DNA from: G965212025 sp965237985
GTDB lineage: Bacteria; Pseudomonadota; Gammaproteobacteria; Poriferisulfidales; Oxydemutatoraceae
Length of the DNA: 64,000 bases
Assembly: GCA_965237985.1 (NCBI GenBank)
Contig: OZ250161.1
Location: 62,001-126,000, forward strand
Reading direction: 5' to 3'
Shown: positions 10,881 through 19,120 of the stretch, piece after piece
How positions within the stretch are numbered: position 1 is the stretch's first letter
Layout: every line of letters starts with the position of its first letter
Notes under the pieces: model-generated
What the model was told of the DNA's origin: nothing
Databases searched by the model: none
Seen by the model: only the letters and a program-made list of their open reading frames with translations
Program-made: the position numbers and the translations under genes

Positions 10881-11002
10881 TTTAGTTCAAAAACTTTTCC
10901 TTCCAGATTGATTTGCCGTCGATGAGAGTTTCCATCGGCGTTCTCCCACAGCACATTTTGCCTTGGTGAGTTCGTTGAGTATTGTATTTGATGAGCCGTT
11001 TG
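10876..11002 (-). pseudogene. Truncated 3' end of an IS481-family transposase
   Basis: This stretch is nearly identical to the last 120 or so bases of the transposase at 40254-41297, encoding IKYNTQRTHQGKMCCGRTP and the following C-terminal residues. One to two bases are missing near 10888, which changes the final residues. Similarity stops abruptly near 11002, so only the end of the element survives, attached to the array of terminal repeats. Confidence 0.9.
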
Positions 11003-11861
11003 GATTCGCTGTTGCTTTCCCGTTCCTGGCTCCAGATGCGCGTGATGCCGGCTCTCCTCATGCGTTGTCGTGATGTTTTTGTCAGCATGTTGCCGCATGT
11101 TCAGGTTGTGCTGTTTCATCAATAGCCAGGTCGTCTGTCATCGGCGAGTAAAGCACCGGGCTGGTTCTCCCGAGTTTCTGCCACGGTCTTTTGTGCCCGG
11201 TCAGACCTGGCAATTACCGCACAACTGCGTTCCACCATACCTTCTCTAATCTGACTATGAAGAAAGCTTGTGAATAGCGTCTCGTAATTGGATGAGCGTG
11301 GTGGTGTTCCCTGCTGCAACCCACTCAGGCATGTTGCCGACTGCCTGACATTGCCAGGAACTGAAGGCGTGGGATGCCTCCGGTGTGTGGCAGCGATCTC
11401 CTGAATGGTCTGGAACGGCAGGCAACCTTTCCATCGCTGCTTGAAACTTGAATCCCGGCGAGAACCCACGTCAACTTCCGTGGTGTGTTTCCCCTGTGGT
11501 GAAAAGGACGAAAACACCTTCTATCTCCATTGTGAAAACTGGTTGGACTACAGCGAGCATCCCCCCGTTCACTCTCGGTCGCTCAAGGGCGATACTGCCG
11601 AGCTGGTTGACTTTTGTGCCATGTGCCTACTCTTGGTCATAGGTTCCAACAGGGAAGTCATGTGGTAAAGAAGTGGACATGATCACGTTGCTCGTACATT
11701 TTTGTGATTCCAGCTTTGTAAAATCTGGTTTTGTTTGGGGGTTTTCGCCGTTATTGCCAAGTGGCAAACCATGTGATAGAGTCCCGCCCCTTCGCCGTTT
11801 TTTTTACCGAGGGCGGCGGTTTATTTTGCTTTTCCAATTTTTAACATCAGGGAGAAAAAAC
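11003..11861. other. Intergenic region upstream of the porin and sox genes
   Basis: No recognisable gene. A minus-strand frame at 11119-11517 has unremarkable, unfamiliar sequence and no clear start signal. The region contains a dispersed repeat (11601-11705). Near 11783-11822 there are G/C-rich complementary blocks around a run of T, which could be a transcription terminator or part of the porin leader. The sox-cluster promoter should lie here. Confidence 0.4.
11601..11705 (+). repeat. Dispersed intergenic repeat, copy 2
   Basis: Starts with gctggttgacttttgtgcc and ends with gtggacatgatcacgttgctcg. It is closest to the copy at 9122 and shares the same order of blocks, including ggttccaacagggaagtcatg. 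Confidence 0.75.
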
Positions 11862-12989
11862 GTGAGAACATGCAGGTCTGTGCTGATACACCAATGGTTG
11901 TTTCCGGTGCTTTTAGCTTCCATGCTGGGCTACTCAGCGTCTTCACTGGCCGTGAGTGTCGAGTTGAAAGGGGATGGTCTGGAGGGATTGAAAGTTGATT
12001 TTTGGGGTTATGCGCAGATCGGAGCCGAACAAATCGACCGAACCGGGGGCAGTAAAGACCAGGACAACCTGGAATTTGGTGCGGATCGAATTCGTTTTGG
12101 TTCTAAAATGAAATGGGACAAATGGTCTGGCACTTTGCATTTTGATGCACAATCGAGCGGCAGCAACCCGGCAAGTTTGTCCAAGTTTGTTCGTGATGCT
12201 TTTGTTGCCTACAAGTTCGACAGTGCTTTTCGGCTGAAGTTCGGCCAGTACAAAACGCCGGTTGGCATGGCGTTTAACTATTCCGGTACAAAATTGCCGC
12301 TGATTAAACGCACCATGGTGTCACGTCTGGTTCTCAATCGTGGTCTCGGTCTGATGGTGAGTGGCAGGGAGATCGCAGTGGGTGAGGGGCGCCTGGGTTA
12401 TGACTTGGGCATTTTCAATCCGGCTGACCGTTCAAAAGCTGCCAACATTGACGTGGTGCAGAAGGGCCAGGATTATGCTTACGCGGCACGACTGTTCTAT
12501 GACTTGGGAAAGGCATTTCACCTTGAAGCTTCTGTGGGTACAGTGGAAAAGGCTGGTGGGTCCGATGATGTGAAAGACGGTGTCACTACACGCACGGAGG
12601 ACTACGATGTGTTCGATGTCGGCGCGATCTACAGGCAGGGCCCCTTGCGACTGCGTGCCGAGTACATAGACGGTGGTAACGTCCTTGGCGAACGTGACCG
12701 GGATGAAAAAGCCTGGTTCTTGGAAGCAGGCTATGCTTTCAACGATATTGTGGAGGGTGTGGTGCGCTACCAGGAGGCTGAGAGCGATGTCAAGGGTGTC
12801 CAGACCGATCTGGAGCGCTACGAAGTGGGTGTGAACCTGTTTTTGGGTCAAACCGTAAAAAATGGGCGCCTGCAATTGAACTACGCTTCAGTCGGCGGCG
12901 ACGAGGATGGGTATAATGAAGGGGCTATAGCCGGAGGCGGAAACAACCGTTTCGACGCAATACTTGCCCAGGTTCAGTTTGCTTTTTAA
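11862..12989 (+). CDS. Outer-membrane porin, OprO/OprP-like
   Basis: Predicted beta-barrel porin of 375 residues. The GTG start at 11862 is preceded by ggag seven bases upstream and gives a signal peptide (n-region MRTCRSVLIHQ, hydrophobic core, cleavage after SSLAVS or nearby). The mature part has alternating strands ending in an aromatic C-terminal Phe (AQVQFAF), as expected for BAM substrates. The phrases FRLKFGQYKTPVG and VSRLVLNRGLG resemble phosphate-selective porins O and P. It lies 27 bp upstream of soxX on the same strand, so it may be co-transcribed and could let thiosulfate or other anions enter. The substrate is an inference. Confidence 0.8.
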   Translation: MRTCRSVLIHQWLFPVLLASMLGYSASSLAVSVELKGDGLEGLKVDFWGYAQIGAEQIDRTGGSKDQDNLEFGADRIRFGSKMKWDKWSGTLHFDAQSSGSNPASLSKFVRDAFVAYKFDSAFRLKFGQYKTPVGMAFNYSGTKLPLIKRTMVSRLVLNRGLGLMVSGREIAVGEGRLGYDLGIFNPADRSKAANIDVVQKGQDYAYAARLFYDLGKAFHLEASVGTVEKAGGSDDVKDGVTTRTEDYDVFDVGAIYRQGPLRLRAEYIDGGNVLGERDRDEKAWFLEAGYAFNDIVEGVVRYQEAESDVKGVQTDLERYEVGVNLFLGQTVKNGRLQLNYASVGGDEDGYNEGAIAGGGNNRFDAILAQVQFAF

Positions 12990-13016
12990 TCTGTCAGTCG
13001 CGGGTGGTGAACAGGC

Positions 13017-13385
13017 ATGAATTTCCCTAGGTTTTCAGCGGCTGTGCGTTGCCTGTCCGGGTTGGCCTTTCTGCTTTTTGCTTTTGTTCTGGCAAGTGTG
13101 TCGGCGGCGGGTGACGCGGTAGAGGAGGGCAAGAAAATTGCTTTCGATCGCAAAAAGGGGAACTGCCTTGCCTGCCATTATTTGGCGGGAGGGGTTAGTC
13201 CTGGAGACATAGCGCCCCCACTGGTGGAAATCAAACAGCGTTTTCCTGACCGGAAGCAGATGCAGGCGATTCTTTGGGACATTACCGAGGAGCGTCCGGA
13301 TGCCGTGATGCCGCCATTTGGAAAGCATGGCATATTGACCGCTGATGAAATAGACAAGGTTATTGAGTATCTCTATGCCCAGTAG
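13017..13385 (+). CDS. soxX: SoxX, c-type cytochrome subunit of SoxAX
   Basis: SoxX accepts electrons when SoxA couples thiosulfate to the SoxY carrier arm. The protein has 122 residues: a signal peptide (about residues 1-31), one heme-binding motif CLACH at residues 50-54, and a likely distal Met ligand in MPPFGKHGIL (Met98). The fold matches small class-I cytochromes. It follows the porin and precedes soxY, consistent with a periplasmic Sox unit. Confidence 0.93.
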   Translation: MNFPRFSAAVRCLSGLAFLLFAFVLASVSAAGDAVEEGKKIAFDRKKGNCLACHYLAGGVSPGDIAPPLVEIKQRFPDRKQMQAILWDITEERPDAVMPPFGKHGILTADEIDKVIEYLYAQ

Positions 13386-13417
13386 CTTTTTGAAAACATG
13401 GCGGGGAGGGAAGTGAC

Positions 13418-13879
13418 ATGAATTTGAAACGCCGGCGATTAGTGGGCGGAGCGATTGCTTTTTGCGGCTTGCTGGCACTTTCAGGGCGGTTGGCTGCTGA
13501 TCTGAAGTCAAGGCGCCCAAATGAAGCTTTTGGTGCGGATAACTTTGACAAGGCTTTGGCCGAGCTTGAAGTCAGTGGAACCACGACGGTGTCGGACAAG
13601 ATCCAAATCAAAGTTCCCGACATTGCGGAAAATGGAGCGGTGGTTCCGGTTTCCGTTTCCACTTCACTGGATAGGGTGACCCGGCTCAGTGTGCTGGTCG
13701 AGAACAATCCCTTGCCGCTTACTTCATCTTATGAATTTTATGAGGGTGCAGTTCCTTATGTTTCCACACGCATTAAAATGCTCAAGACTTCACATGTAGT
13801 GGTGCTGGTTGAAGCCGATGGCAAGCTTTACAGTGCCAGCAAAGAAGTCAAAGTTACGATCGGCGGCTGTGGTGGTTAA
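13418..13879 (+). CDS. soxY: SoxY, sulfur-carrier subunit of SoxYZ
   Basis: SoxY carries pathway intermediates on a C-terminal cysteine. This 153-residue protein ends in the diagnostic GGCGG swinging arm (Cys151). The N-terminus MNLKRRRLVGGA is a twin-arginine-like signal followed by a hydrophobic stretch, consistent with export of a folded SoxYZ complex. The mature part has the Ig-like SoxY fold pattern. It is 15 bp upstream of soxZ, with a strong aggagg site between them for soxZ. Confidence 0.96.
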   Translation: MNLKRRRLVGGAIAFCGLLALSGRLAADLKSRRPNEAFGADNFDKALAELEVSGTTTVSDKIQIKVPDIAENGAVVPVSVSTSLDRVTRLSVLVENNPLPLTSSYEFYEGAVPYVSTRIKMLKTSHVVVLVEADGKLYSASKEVKVTIGGCGG

Positions 13880-13894
13880 CAGCAGGAGGACCTG

Positions 13895-14215
13895 ATGGCA
13901 GGCACAAGTACCATGAAAATCAGAGCAACGGCAAAGGATGGCGAGGTTCTGGTCAAGGCGCTCATCAAGCACCCCATGGAAACCGGCCTCAGGAAGGATC
14001 CAAAAACCGGAGAAAAAATTCCTGCCCACTACGTGCAGGAGCTGACTGCCACATGGAAAGACAAGGTGGTCTTGAAGGCCTTCTGGGGGACCGGTGTTTC
14101 CAGGAATCCTTATATTTCATTCAAGTTCAAAGGTGGGCAGGCGGGTGATGATTTGACCTTGAACTGGGTTGACAACACCGGTGCAGAGGACCGAAAAACG
14201 GTGAAAATAAAATGA
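13895..14215 (+). CDS. soxZ: SoxZ, partner of SoxY
   Basis: SoxZ forms a heterodimer with SoxY and is exported with it. The protein has 106 residues, a normal length, with no signal peptide of its own, as expected. Family segments such as LIKHPMETGLRKDPKTG and HYVQELTATWK are present. The ATG at 13895 follows aggagga. Its stop overlaps an ATG (ATGA). The last 145 bases of the gene are repeated twice more immediately downstream, so the natural soxZ/soxA junction is found in three copies. Confidence 0.96.
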   Translation: MAGTSTMKIRATAKDGEVLVKALIKHPMETGLRKDPKTGEKIPAHYVQELTATWKDKVVLKAFWGTGVSRNPYISFKFKGGQAGDDLTLNWVDNTGAEDRKTVKIK

Positions 14216-14550
14216 CTGGGAAAATACGGTCTTGAAGGCTTTCTGGGGGACCGGTGTTTCCAGGAACCCTTATATTTCATTCAAGTTCAAAGGTGGGCAG
14301 GCGGGTGATGATTTGACCTTGAACTGGGTTGACAACACCGGTGCAGAGGACCGAAAAACGGTGAAAATAAAATGACTGGGAAAATGCGGTCTTGAAGGCC
14401 TTCTGGGGGACCGGTGTTTCCAGGAATCCTTATATTTCATTCAAGTTCAAAGGTGGGCAGGCGGGTGATGATTTGACCTTGAACTGGGTTGACAACACCG
14501 GTGCAGAGGACCGAAAAACGGTGAAAATAAAATGACTGGGAAAATGCGGA
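14071..14550 (+). repeat. Triplicated soxZ 3' end and soxZ/soxA junction (160-bp unit)
   Basis: Three copies with an exact 160-bp period begin at 14071 (inside soxZ), 14231 and 14391. Each covers the last 48 codons of soxZ, its stop, and the overlapping ATGACTGGGAAAAT start context. The period is not a multiple of three, so the copies do not extend the SoxZ frame. Only a few substitutions separate them. Copies two and three encode no complete protein, but the ATGA junction of the third copy probably still serves soxA. Confidence 0.97.
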
Positions 14551-14617
14551 TTTTCAGGTGGTTTGGCGGTAGCCGTGCATACTCGGGCGGCTTTTTTGGC
14601 TCACGGTTTCCGGCCTG

Positions 14618-15445
14618 ATGCTGGCGGCTTTTTTGCCTGTCGCTTCCGGCGGACAACAGGCCTTGGCCACGGCGGTGAGTCCTGAACAGGACCTCAAGCT
14701 GTATCAGGACTACTTCAAGAAAAAGTTTCCAGAAGTGCCGTTCCAGGATATGGCGAACGGTGTCTATTCTGTCAACGACGAGTTGCGGCGCAACTGGGAG
14801 GCCATTGAAGAGTTTCCTCCGTACGAATACGCCGTCGATGTAGGTAAGGGGCTTTGGGACACTCCTTTCAGAAATGGCAAGACCTATAAAGACTGTTTTC
14901 CAGAAGGCCCCGGAATTCAGCACATGTACCCCAGGTGGGACAAGGAAGCCGGCATGGTTGTGACTTTGGCATTGGCAATAAACCAGTGCCGGGAGAAAAA
15001 CGGCGAAAAGCCCTATGGCTATAAAAAAGGAAAAATTGCTGACTTGATGTCCTATCTTGCCTACCAGAGTCGTGGTCAGAAAATTGATGTCAAGATTCCC
15101 AAGGATGACCCTCGTGCCTTGGCAGCCTATCAGGAAGGCAAGGAATTTTATTTCACCAGGCGTGGCCAGCTCAATTTTTCCTGTGCGAACTGTCATTTCA
15201 GTTCTACCGGTAAAAATCTTCGTGCGGATGTTTTGGGTCCTGCGGTTGGGCAGGCCACAGGCTGGCCGGTTTATCGTTCCAAGTGGGGGGAGGTGGGCAC
15301 ACTGCACCGTCGCTATTCAGGATGCAACAAGCAGGTACGGGCCAAACCGTTTCCTGCTCAGTCCAGGCAGTACCGGAACCTGGAATATTTTCATACGCAC
15401 ATGAGCAATGGTTTTGTGCTCAATGGCCCGGCCGCAAGGAAATAA
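14618..15445 (+). CDS. soxA: SoxA, monoheme cytochrome subunit of SoxAX
   Basis: SoxA catalyses covalent attachment of thiosulfate to SoxY. The protein has a single C-terminal heme motif CANCH (residues 189-193 from this start) and the active-site heme-ligand Cys in RYSGCNKQVRAKPF (Cys236). Two further cysteines (93 and 124) sit where the N-terminal heme is lost in monoheme forms and probably form a disulfide. From ATG 14618 the signal peptide lacks a positive n-region. Upstream, ATG 14532 or 14544 in the duplicated junction reads MRIFRWFGGSR and stops at 14616-14618, whereas the other frame carries a good hydrophobic core from about 14583. A one-base shift in the signal peptide is likely. 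Confidence 0.9.
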   Translation: MLAAFLPVASGGQQALATAVSPEQDLKLYQDYFKKKFPEVPFQDMANGVYSVNDELRRNWEAIEEFPPYEYAVDVGKGLWDTPFRNGKTYKDCFPEGPGIQHMYPRWDKEAGMVVTLALAINQCREKNGEKPYGYKKGKIADLMSYLAYQSRGQKIDVKIPKDDPRALAAYQEGKEFYFTRRGQLNFSCANCHFSSTGKNLRADVLGPAVGQATGWPVYRSKWGEVGTLHRRYSGCNKQVRAKPFPAQSRQYRNLEYFHTHMSNGFVLNGPAARK

Positions 15446-15446
15446 A

Positions 15447-15776
15447 ATGCAAAGAGTTTTGAAAGTAGTGGGTTTTTGTTTTTTTGCCTGGGTTTTCTCA
15501 GGAGTTTTCATGTCGGTCGGCGTTGCCGCCGAGACTGAGGCAGAAGCAAAAGCTCGGCTCGAGGAAGCCAAAAGCTATCGGGCGAAAGCGGCTTCAGTAG
15601 GTGGCGAATGGCGTGACTTGGGAAAAATTCTTAAGCAGGCTGAAAAGGCCTTGGAAAATGGTGATTACGAGCAGTCCGTGAAACTTGCCGAGAAAGCAGC
15701 TGAACAGGGACAGCTGGGTTACGAGCAAATGGTCAGGCAAAGGGGAAAGGTCGGCAATCCGTCCTATCTGAACTAA
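15447..15776 (+). CDS. soxK: SoxK, SoxAX-binding protein
   Basis: Small periplasmic partner of SoxAX found in several sulfur oxidisers. The 109-residue protein has a signal peptide (cleavage about residue 28) and then a helical domain with AKSYRAKAASVGGEWRDLG and AEKALENGDYEQSVKLAEK, which matches the SoxK pattern as I know it. It sits one base after soxA and 13 bp before soxB, the position expected from the soxBXAK order of purple sulfur bacteria. It is identified by pattern, not by a search. Confidence 0.8.
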   Translation: MQRVLKVVGFCFFAWVFSGVFMSVGVAAETEAEAKARLEEAKSYRAKAASVGGEWRDLGKILKQAEKALENGDYEQSVKLAEKAAEQGQLGYEQMVRQRGKVGNPSYLN

Positions 15777-15789
15777 TTTCACAGATTCA

Positions 15790-17556
15790 ATGAATCTGGC
15801 GCGCCGAGAATTTTTATTACTTCTTGTCGCCTTGGGTGCCGGCACTGCCTGGGGCGTGAGGACGGGATGGAAGGACCCGGAGCAGGTCGCAAAAAGTTTG
15901 TATGACTTCCCGCCTTTCGGTGATGTTCGGCTGTTGCATTTCACTGACAGTCACGCCCAGTTGGAACCCACTTATTACCGCGAGCCCAATGTGAATTTGG
16001 GGGTCGGTACGGCACTTGGCAAAGAGCCGCATCTGGTCGGCAAGTATTTCCTGGAAGAATTCGGCTTTCTGCCCGGTTCAGCACATGCCTACGCTTTTAC
16101 GTCACTGGACTTCGCGCATGCGGCGAAGCGCTACGGTGCACTGGGCGGCTTTGCGCATCTGGCGACATTGATCAATCGTTTACGCGACAATTACCAGGCG
16201 AAAAATACGCTCCTGCTTGATGGTGGTGATACTTGGCAAGGGTCGGCCACCGCGCTTTGGAGCACCGGGAAAGATATGGTCGATGTCTGCAATGCGTTGA
16301 AAGTCGACGCCATGACCGGCCACTGGGAATTTACCTATGGCGAAGAGGTGTTGCGAGCTAACATCAAGCGCTTTCAAGGCGAATTTTTGGCCCACAACGT
16401 CAGTCTGACAGAGGAAGCGCAATTCGAAGACAAACCGGCGTATGACGCTGAAAGTGGTCATGTATTCAAGCCCTACACCATTCGCACCCTGGGAAAAGCG
16501 AGTGTCGCCATCATTGGTCAGGCTTTTCCGTACACACCGGTTGCGAACCCAAGGCGTTTTGTGCCGGATTGGACTTTCGGCATCCGGGAGGAGGAACTTC
16601 AGTCCTTGGTGCGGACCATTCGGGAGCGGGAAAAACCAGATGTGGTTGTTCTCCTTTCTCACAACGGGATGGATGTGGATTTGCGACTTGCTTCCCGGGT
16701 CAGTGGGCTGGATGCGGTGCTGGGTGGGCACACGCATGACGGGGTTCCGGAGATGGTGGAAATCAAAAATTCCGGCGGAGTGACGCTGGTCGGCAACGCC
16801 GGTTCCAGCGGAAAGTTTCTTGCTGTGTTGGATTTGCAGGTCGGTGTCGGGAAAGTGCGCGATTACCGTTATCGGCTGCTGCCGGTTTTTTCCGAACTGC
16901 TGCCTGCCCATCCGGAAGTTCAGGCTGTCCTGCAGTCCTGGCGTGCGCCTCATCAACAAAAGCTTTCACAAAAATTGGCGATTTCGGAAGACCTGCTTTA
17001 CCGGCGCGGCAATTTCAGCGGAACCTTTGACCAGCTTATTTGCGACAGCCTGTTGCAGCATTATGATGCGCAAATCGCATTGTCTCCAGGTTTTCGCTGG
17101 GGGGGAACCATCTTGCCTGGGCAGGCGATTACTGTTGAAGATATTTATGACTTGACCGGTATCACTTATCCGGAAACCTATTCAACTGAAATGAGCGGAG
17201 AGCAACTTATGGCTGTGTTCGAGGACGTGGCTGACAACCTGTTCAATCGCAACCCGTATTACCAGCAGGGCGGGGATATGGTGCGGGTTGCGGGTCTTCG
17301 CTACGCTATAGAACCCGGCGCTGAAAACGGAAAAAGAATTTCAGATATGCGCCTTGCGGATGGCACTCCCCTGCGGGTCAACAAGCGCTATAAAGTTGCC
17401 GGTTGGGGGACGGTGAACAGCATTGCGTCGGGCCCTCCGGTCTGGGATGTGCTCGCTGACTATTTGCGCGCACATAAGCGCATAGCGGTGAAGGAGCTGA
17501 ACCAGCCAAAACTCCTGAACGTAGGCGGCAATCCGGGTTATGTTACAGGAGGTTGA
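15790..17556 (+). CDS. soxB: SoxB, thiosulfohydrolase
   Basis: SoxB hydrolyses sulfate from the cysteine-S-thiosulfonate on SoxY; it is a dimanganese 5'-nucleotidase-family enzyme in the periplasm. The 588-residue protein starts with MNLARREFLLLL, a twin-arginine type signal. Metal-site motifs are visible in order: FTDSHAQLEP, LLDGGDTWQGS, MTGHWEFTYG, LLSHNGMDVD and LGGHTHDGVP. The C-terminal 5'-nucleotidase domain follows. The frame is intact to the stop, and the last about 25 codons recur in the downstream array. The diagnostic length and motifs make the call firm. Confidence 0.97.
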   Translation: MNLARREFLLLLVALGAGTAWGVRTGWKDPEQVAKSLYDFPPFGDVRLLHFTDSHAQLEPTYYREPNVNLGVGTALGKEPHLVGKYFLEEFGFLPGSAHAYAFTSLDFAHAAKRYGALGGFAHLATLINRLRDNYQAKNTLLLDGGDTWQGSATALWSTGKDMVDVCNALKVDAMTGHWEFTYGEEVLRANIKRFQGEFLAHNVSLTEEAQFEDKPAYDAESGHVFKPYTIRTLGKASVAIIGQAFPYTPVANPRRFVPDWTFGIREEELQSLVRTIREREKPDVVVLLSHNGMDVDLRLASRVSGLDAVLGGHTHDGVPEMVEIKNSGGVTLVGNAGSSGKFLAVLDLQVGVGKVRDYRYRLLPVFSELLPAHPEVQAVLQSWRAPHQQKLSQKLAISEDLLYRRGNFSGTFDQLICDSLLQHYDAQIALSPGFRWGGTILPGQAITVEDIYDLTGITYPETYSTEMSGEQLMAVFEDVADNLFNRNPYYQQGGDMVRVAGLRYAIEPGAENGKRISDMRLADGTPLRVNKRYKVAGWGTVNSIASGPPVWDVLADYLRAHKRIAVKELNQPKLLNVGGNPGYVTGG

Positions 17557-18575
17557 GAGATTTCAGATGAGTCGCACGGTTTGCCTGCAGCATGGCAGTG
17601 AAGGGGCTCGTCACGAAATTCCTGAACGTAGGCGGCAATTATGTTGCAGGAGGTTGAGAGATTTCAGATGGGGGTCGCACGGATTTGTCTGTAGAGCAGT
17701 GCATGGCGGTGAAGGGCTGTGGATCGGTCACGCTGAACCAGCCAAAACAGCGCATGGTGGTGAAGGAGCTTGAACGTGGGCCTGAACGTGGGCGGCAATC
17801 CGGGCTATGTTTCAGGAGGTTGAGAGATTTCAGATGGGGGTCGCACGGTTTGTCTGTAGAGCAGTGCATGTGAAGGGACTGTGGATCGGACGTCACAAAA
17901 CTCCTGAAGTGGGCAGCAATCCGGGTTATGTTGCAGGAGGTTGTTTCAGATGGAAGTCGCACGGTTTGTCTGCAGAGCAGCGCATGGTGGTGAAGGAGCT
18001 GAACCAGCCAAAACTCCTGAACCTGGGCGGCAATCCGGGTTATGTTGCAGGAGGTTGAGAGATTTCAGATGGGGGTCGCACGGTTTGCCTGCAGAGCAGC
18101 GCATGGCAGTGAAGGGGCTGGGATCGGTCACGTCACGAAATTCCTGAACGTAGGCGGCAATCCGGGTTATGTTGCAGGAGGTTGAGAGATTTCAGATGGG
18201 GGTCGCACGATTTGCCTGCAGAGCAGTGCATGGCGGTGAAGGGGCTGTGGATCGGTCACGTCACGAAACTCCTGAACTTGGGCGGCAATCCGGGCTATGT
18301 TGCAGAAGGTTGAGAGATTTCAGATGGGGGTCGCACGGTTTGTCTGTAGAGCAGTGCATGGCGGTGAAGGGACTGTGATCGGTCACGTCACAAAACTCCT
18401 GAACGTGGGCAGCAATCCGGGTTATGTTGCAGGAGGTTGAGAGGTTTCAGATGGAAGTCGCACGGTTTGCCTGCAGAGCAGCACATGGCGGTGAAGGGGC
18501 TGAGCCAGCCAAAACTCCTGAACCTGGGCGGCAATCCGGGCTATGTTGCAGGAGGTTGAGAGATTTCAGACAGGG
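17482..18575 (+). repeat. Tandem array of soxB 3' ends (about 100-130-bp unit, nine copies)
   Basis: The phrase caatccggg(t/c)tatgtt recurs at 17529 (the gene itself), 17799, 17919, 18030, 18159, 18287, 18415 and 18533, with a shortened copy near 17636. Each unit joins the last soxB codons (PKLLNVGGNPGYV), the stop, and a downstream block gagatttcagatgggggtcgcacgg. Units differ by substitutions and by presence or absence of a tggatcggtcacg block. Every unit carries a consensus-like aggaggt, but no conserved open frame follows it. Confidence 0.95.
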
Positions 18576-18595
18576 TCAACATTGGGGTAGAAATT

Positions 18596-19120
18596 ATGAA
18601 TAGATGGCGTTTTATTGGGAACCTTGCAGCTTCTGGTCGGTTCGTGCTGGCGTTTTGTTTGCTGATGATGGGGTCGCTTGCGGCACAGAGTGAGAAGAAT
18701 CCCAAACCGACGGTCGATATGCGGCTTTTAACAGCGGAAATGGCCATGTTGATAGCCAAAACCGCACTTGATGATTGCACCCGTCGGGGATATCAGGTGG
18801 CCGTTGCGGTTGTGGGGCGGGAAGGAAATCTGCAGGCGTTTGTTCGTAATTCACTGGCTGGGCCTCACACGATAGAAATCAGCAAGAAAAAGGCATATAC
18901 CTCCGCAGTCACCCGTCAGGCAACCGGGGGTTTGAGAAAGATTGAGAGAAGGCTGGATTTCTTTGCTGATCTGACCACGATCAGAGGGGGCTTTCCTGTC
19001 AGTATTGGTGGTTGGTATTATGGCGGCGTTGGTGTGTCCGGGGCGACCGGTGCAGAGGACGAGAGGTGCGCGCAGGTGGGTATCGACAAAGTCGTCGAGG
19101 TGCTTGAATTTGAAGAATAG
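18596..19120 (+). CDS. GlcG/HbpS-family (DUF336) exported protein
   Basis: A 174-residue protein with a signal peptide (MNRWRFIGNLAAS..., cleavage near AAQS) followed by the GlcG/HbpS domain: LTAEMAMLIAKTALDDCTRRG, VAVVGREGNLQAFVR and FPVSIGGWYYGGVGVSG are typical. Members of this family bind heme or small ligands, and similar genes occur in sox clusters. The stop overlaps the start of the following thioredoxin gene. Its role here is unknown; a function in heme or sulfur handling in the periplasm is inference from position. Confidence 0.8.
   Translation: MNRWRFIGNLAASGRFVLAFCLLMMGSLAAQSEKNPKPTVDMRLLTAEMAMLIAKTALDDCTRRGYQVAVAVVGREGNLQAFVRNSLAGPHTIEISKKKAYTSAVTRQATGGLRKIERRLDFFADLTTIRGGFPVSIGGWYYGGVGVSGATGAEDERCAQVGIDKVVEVLEFEE

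Noticed and set aside
11119..11517. 132-residue minus-strand frame upstream of the porin
   Set aside because: No recognisable domain or ribosome binding site, and it overlaps intergenic sequence typical of the region.
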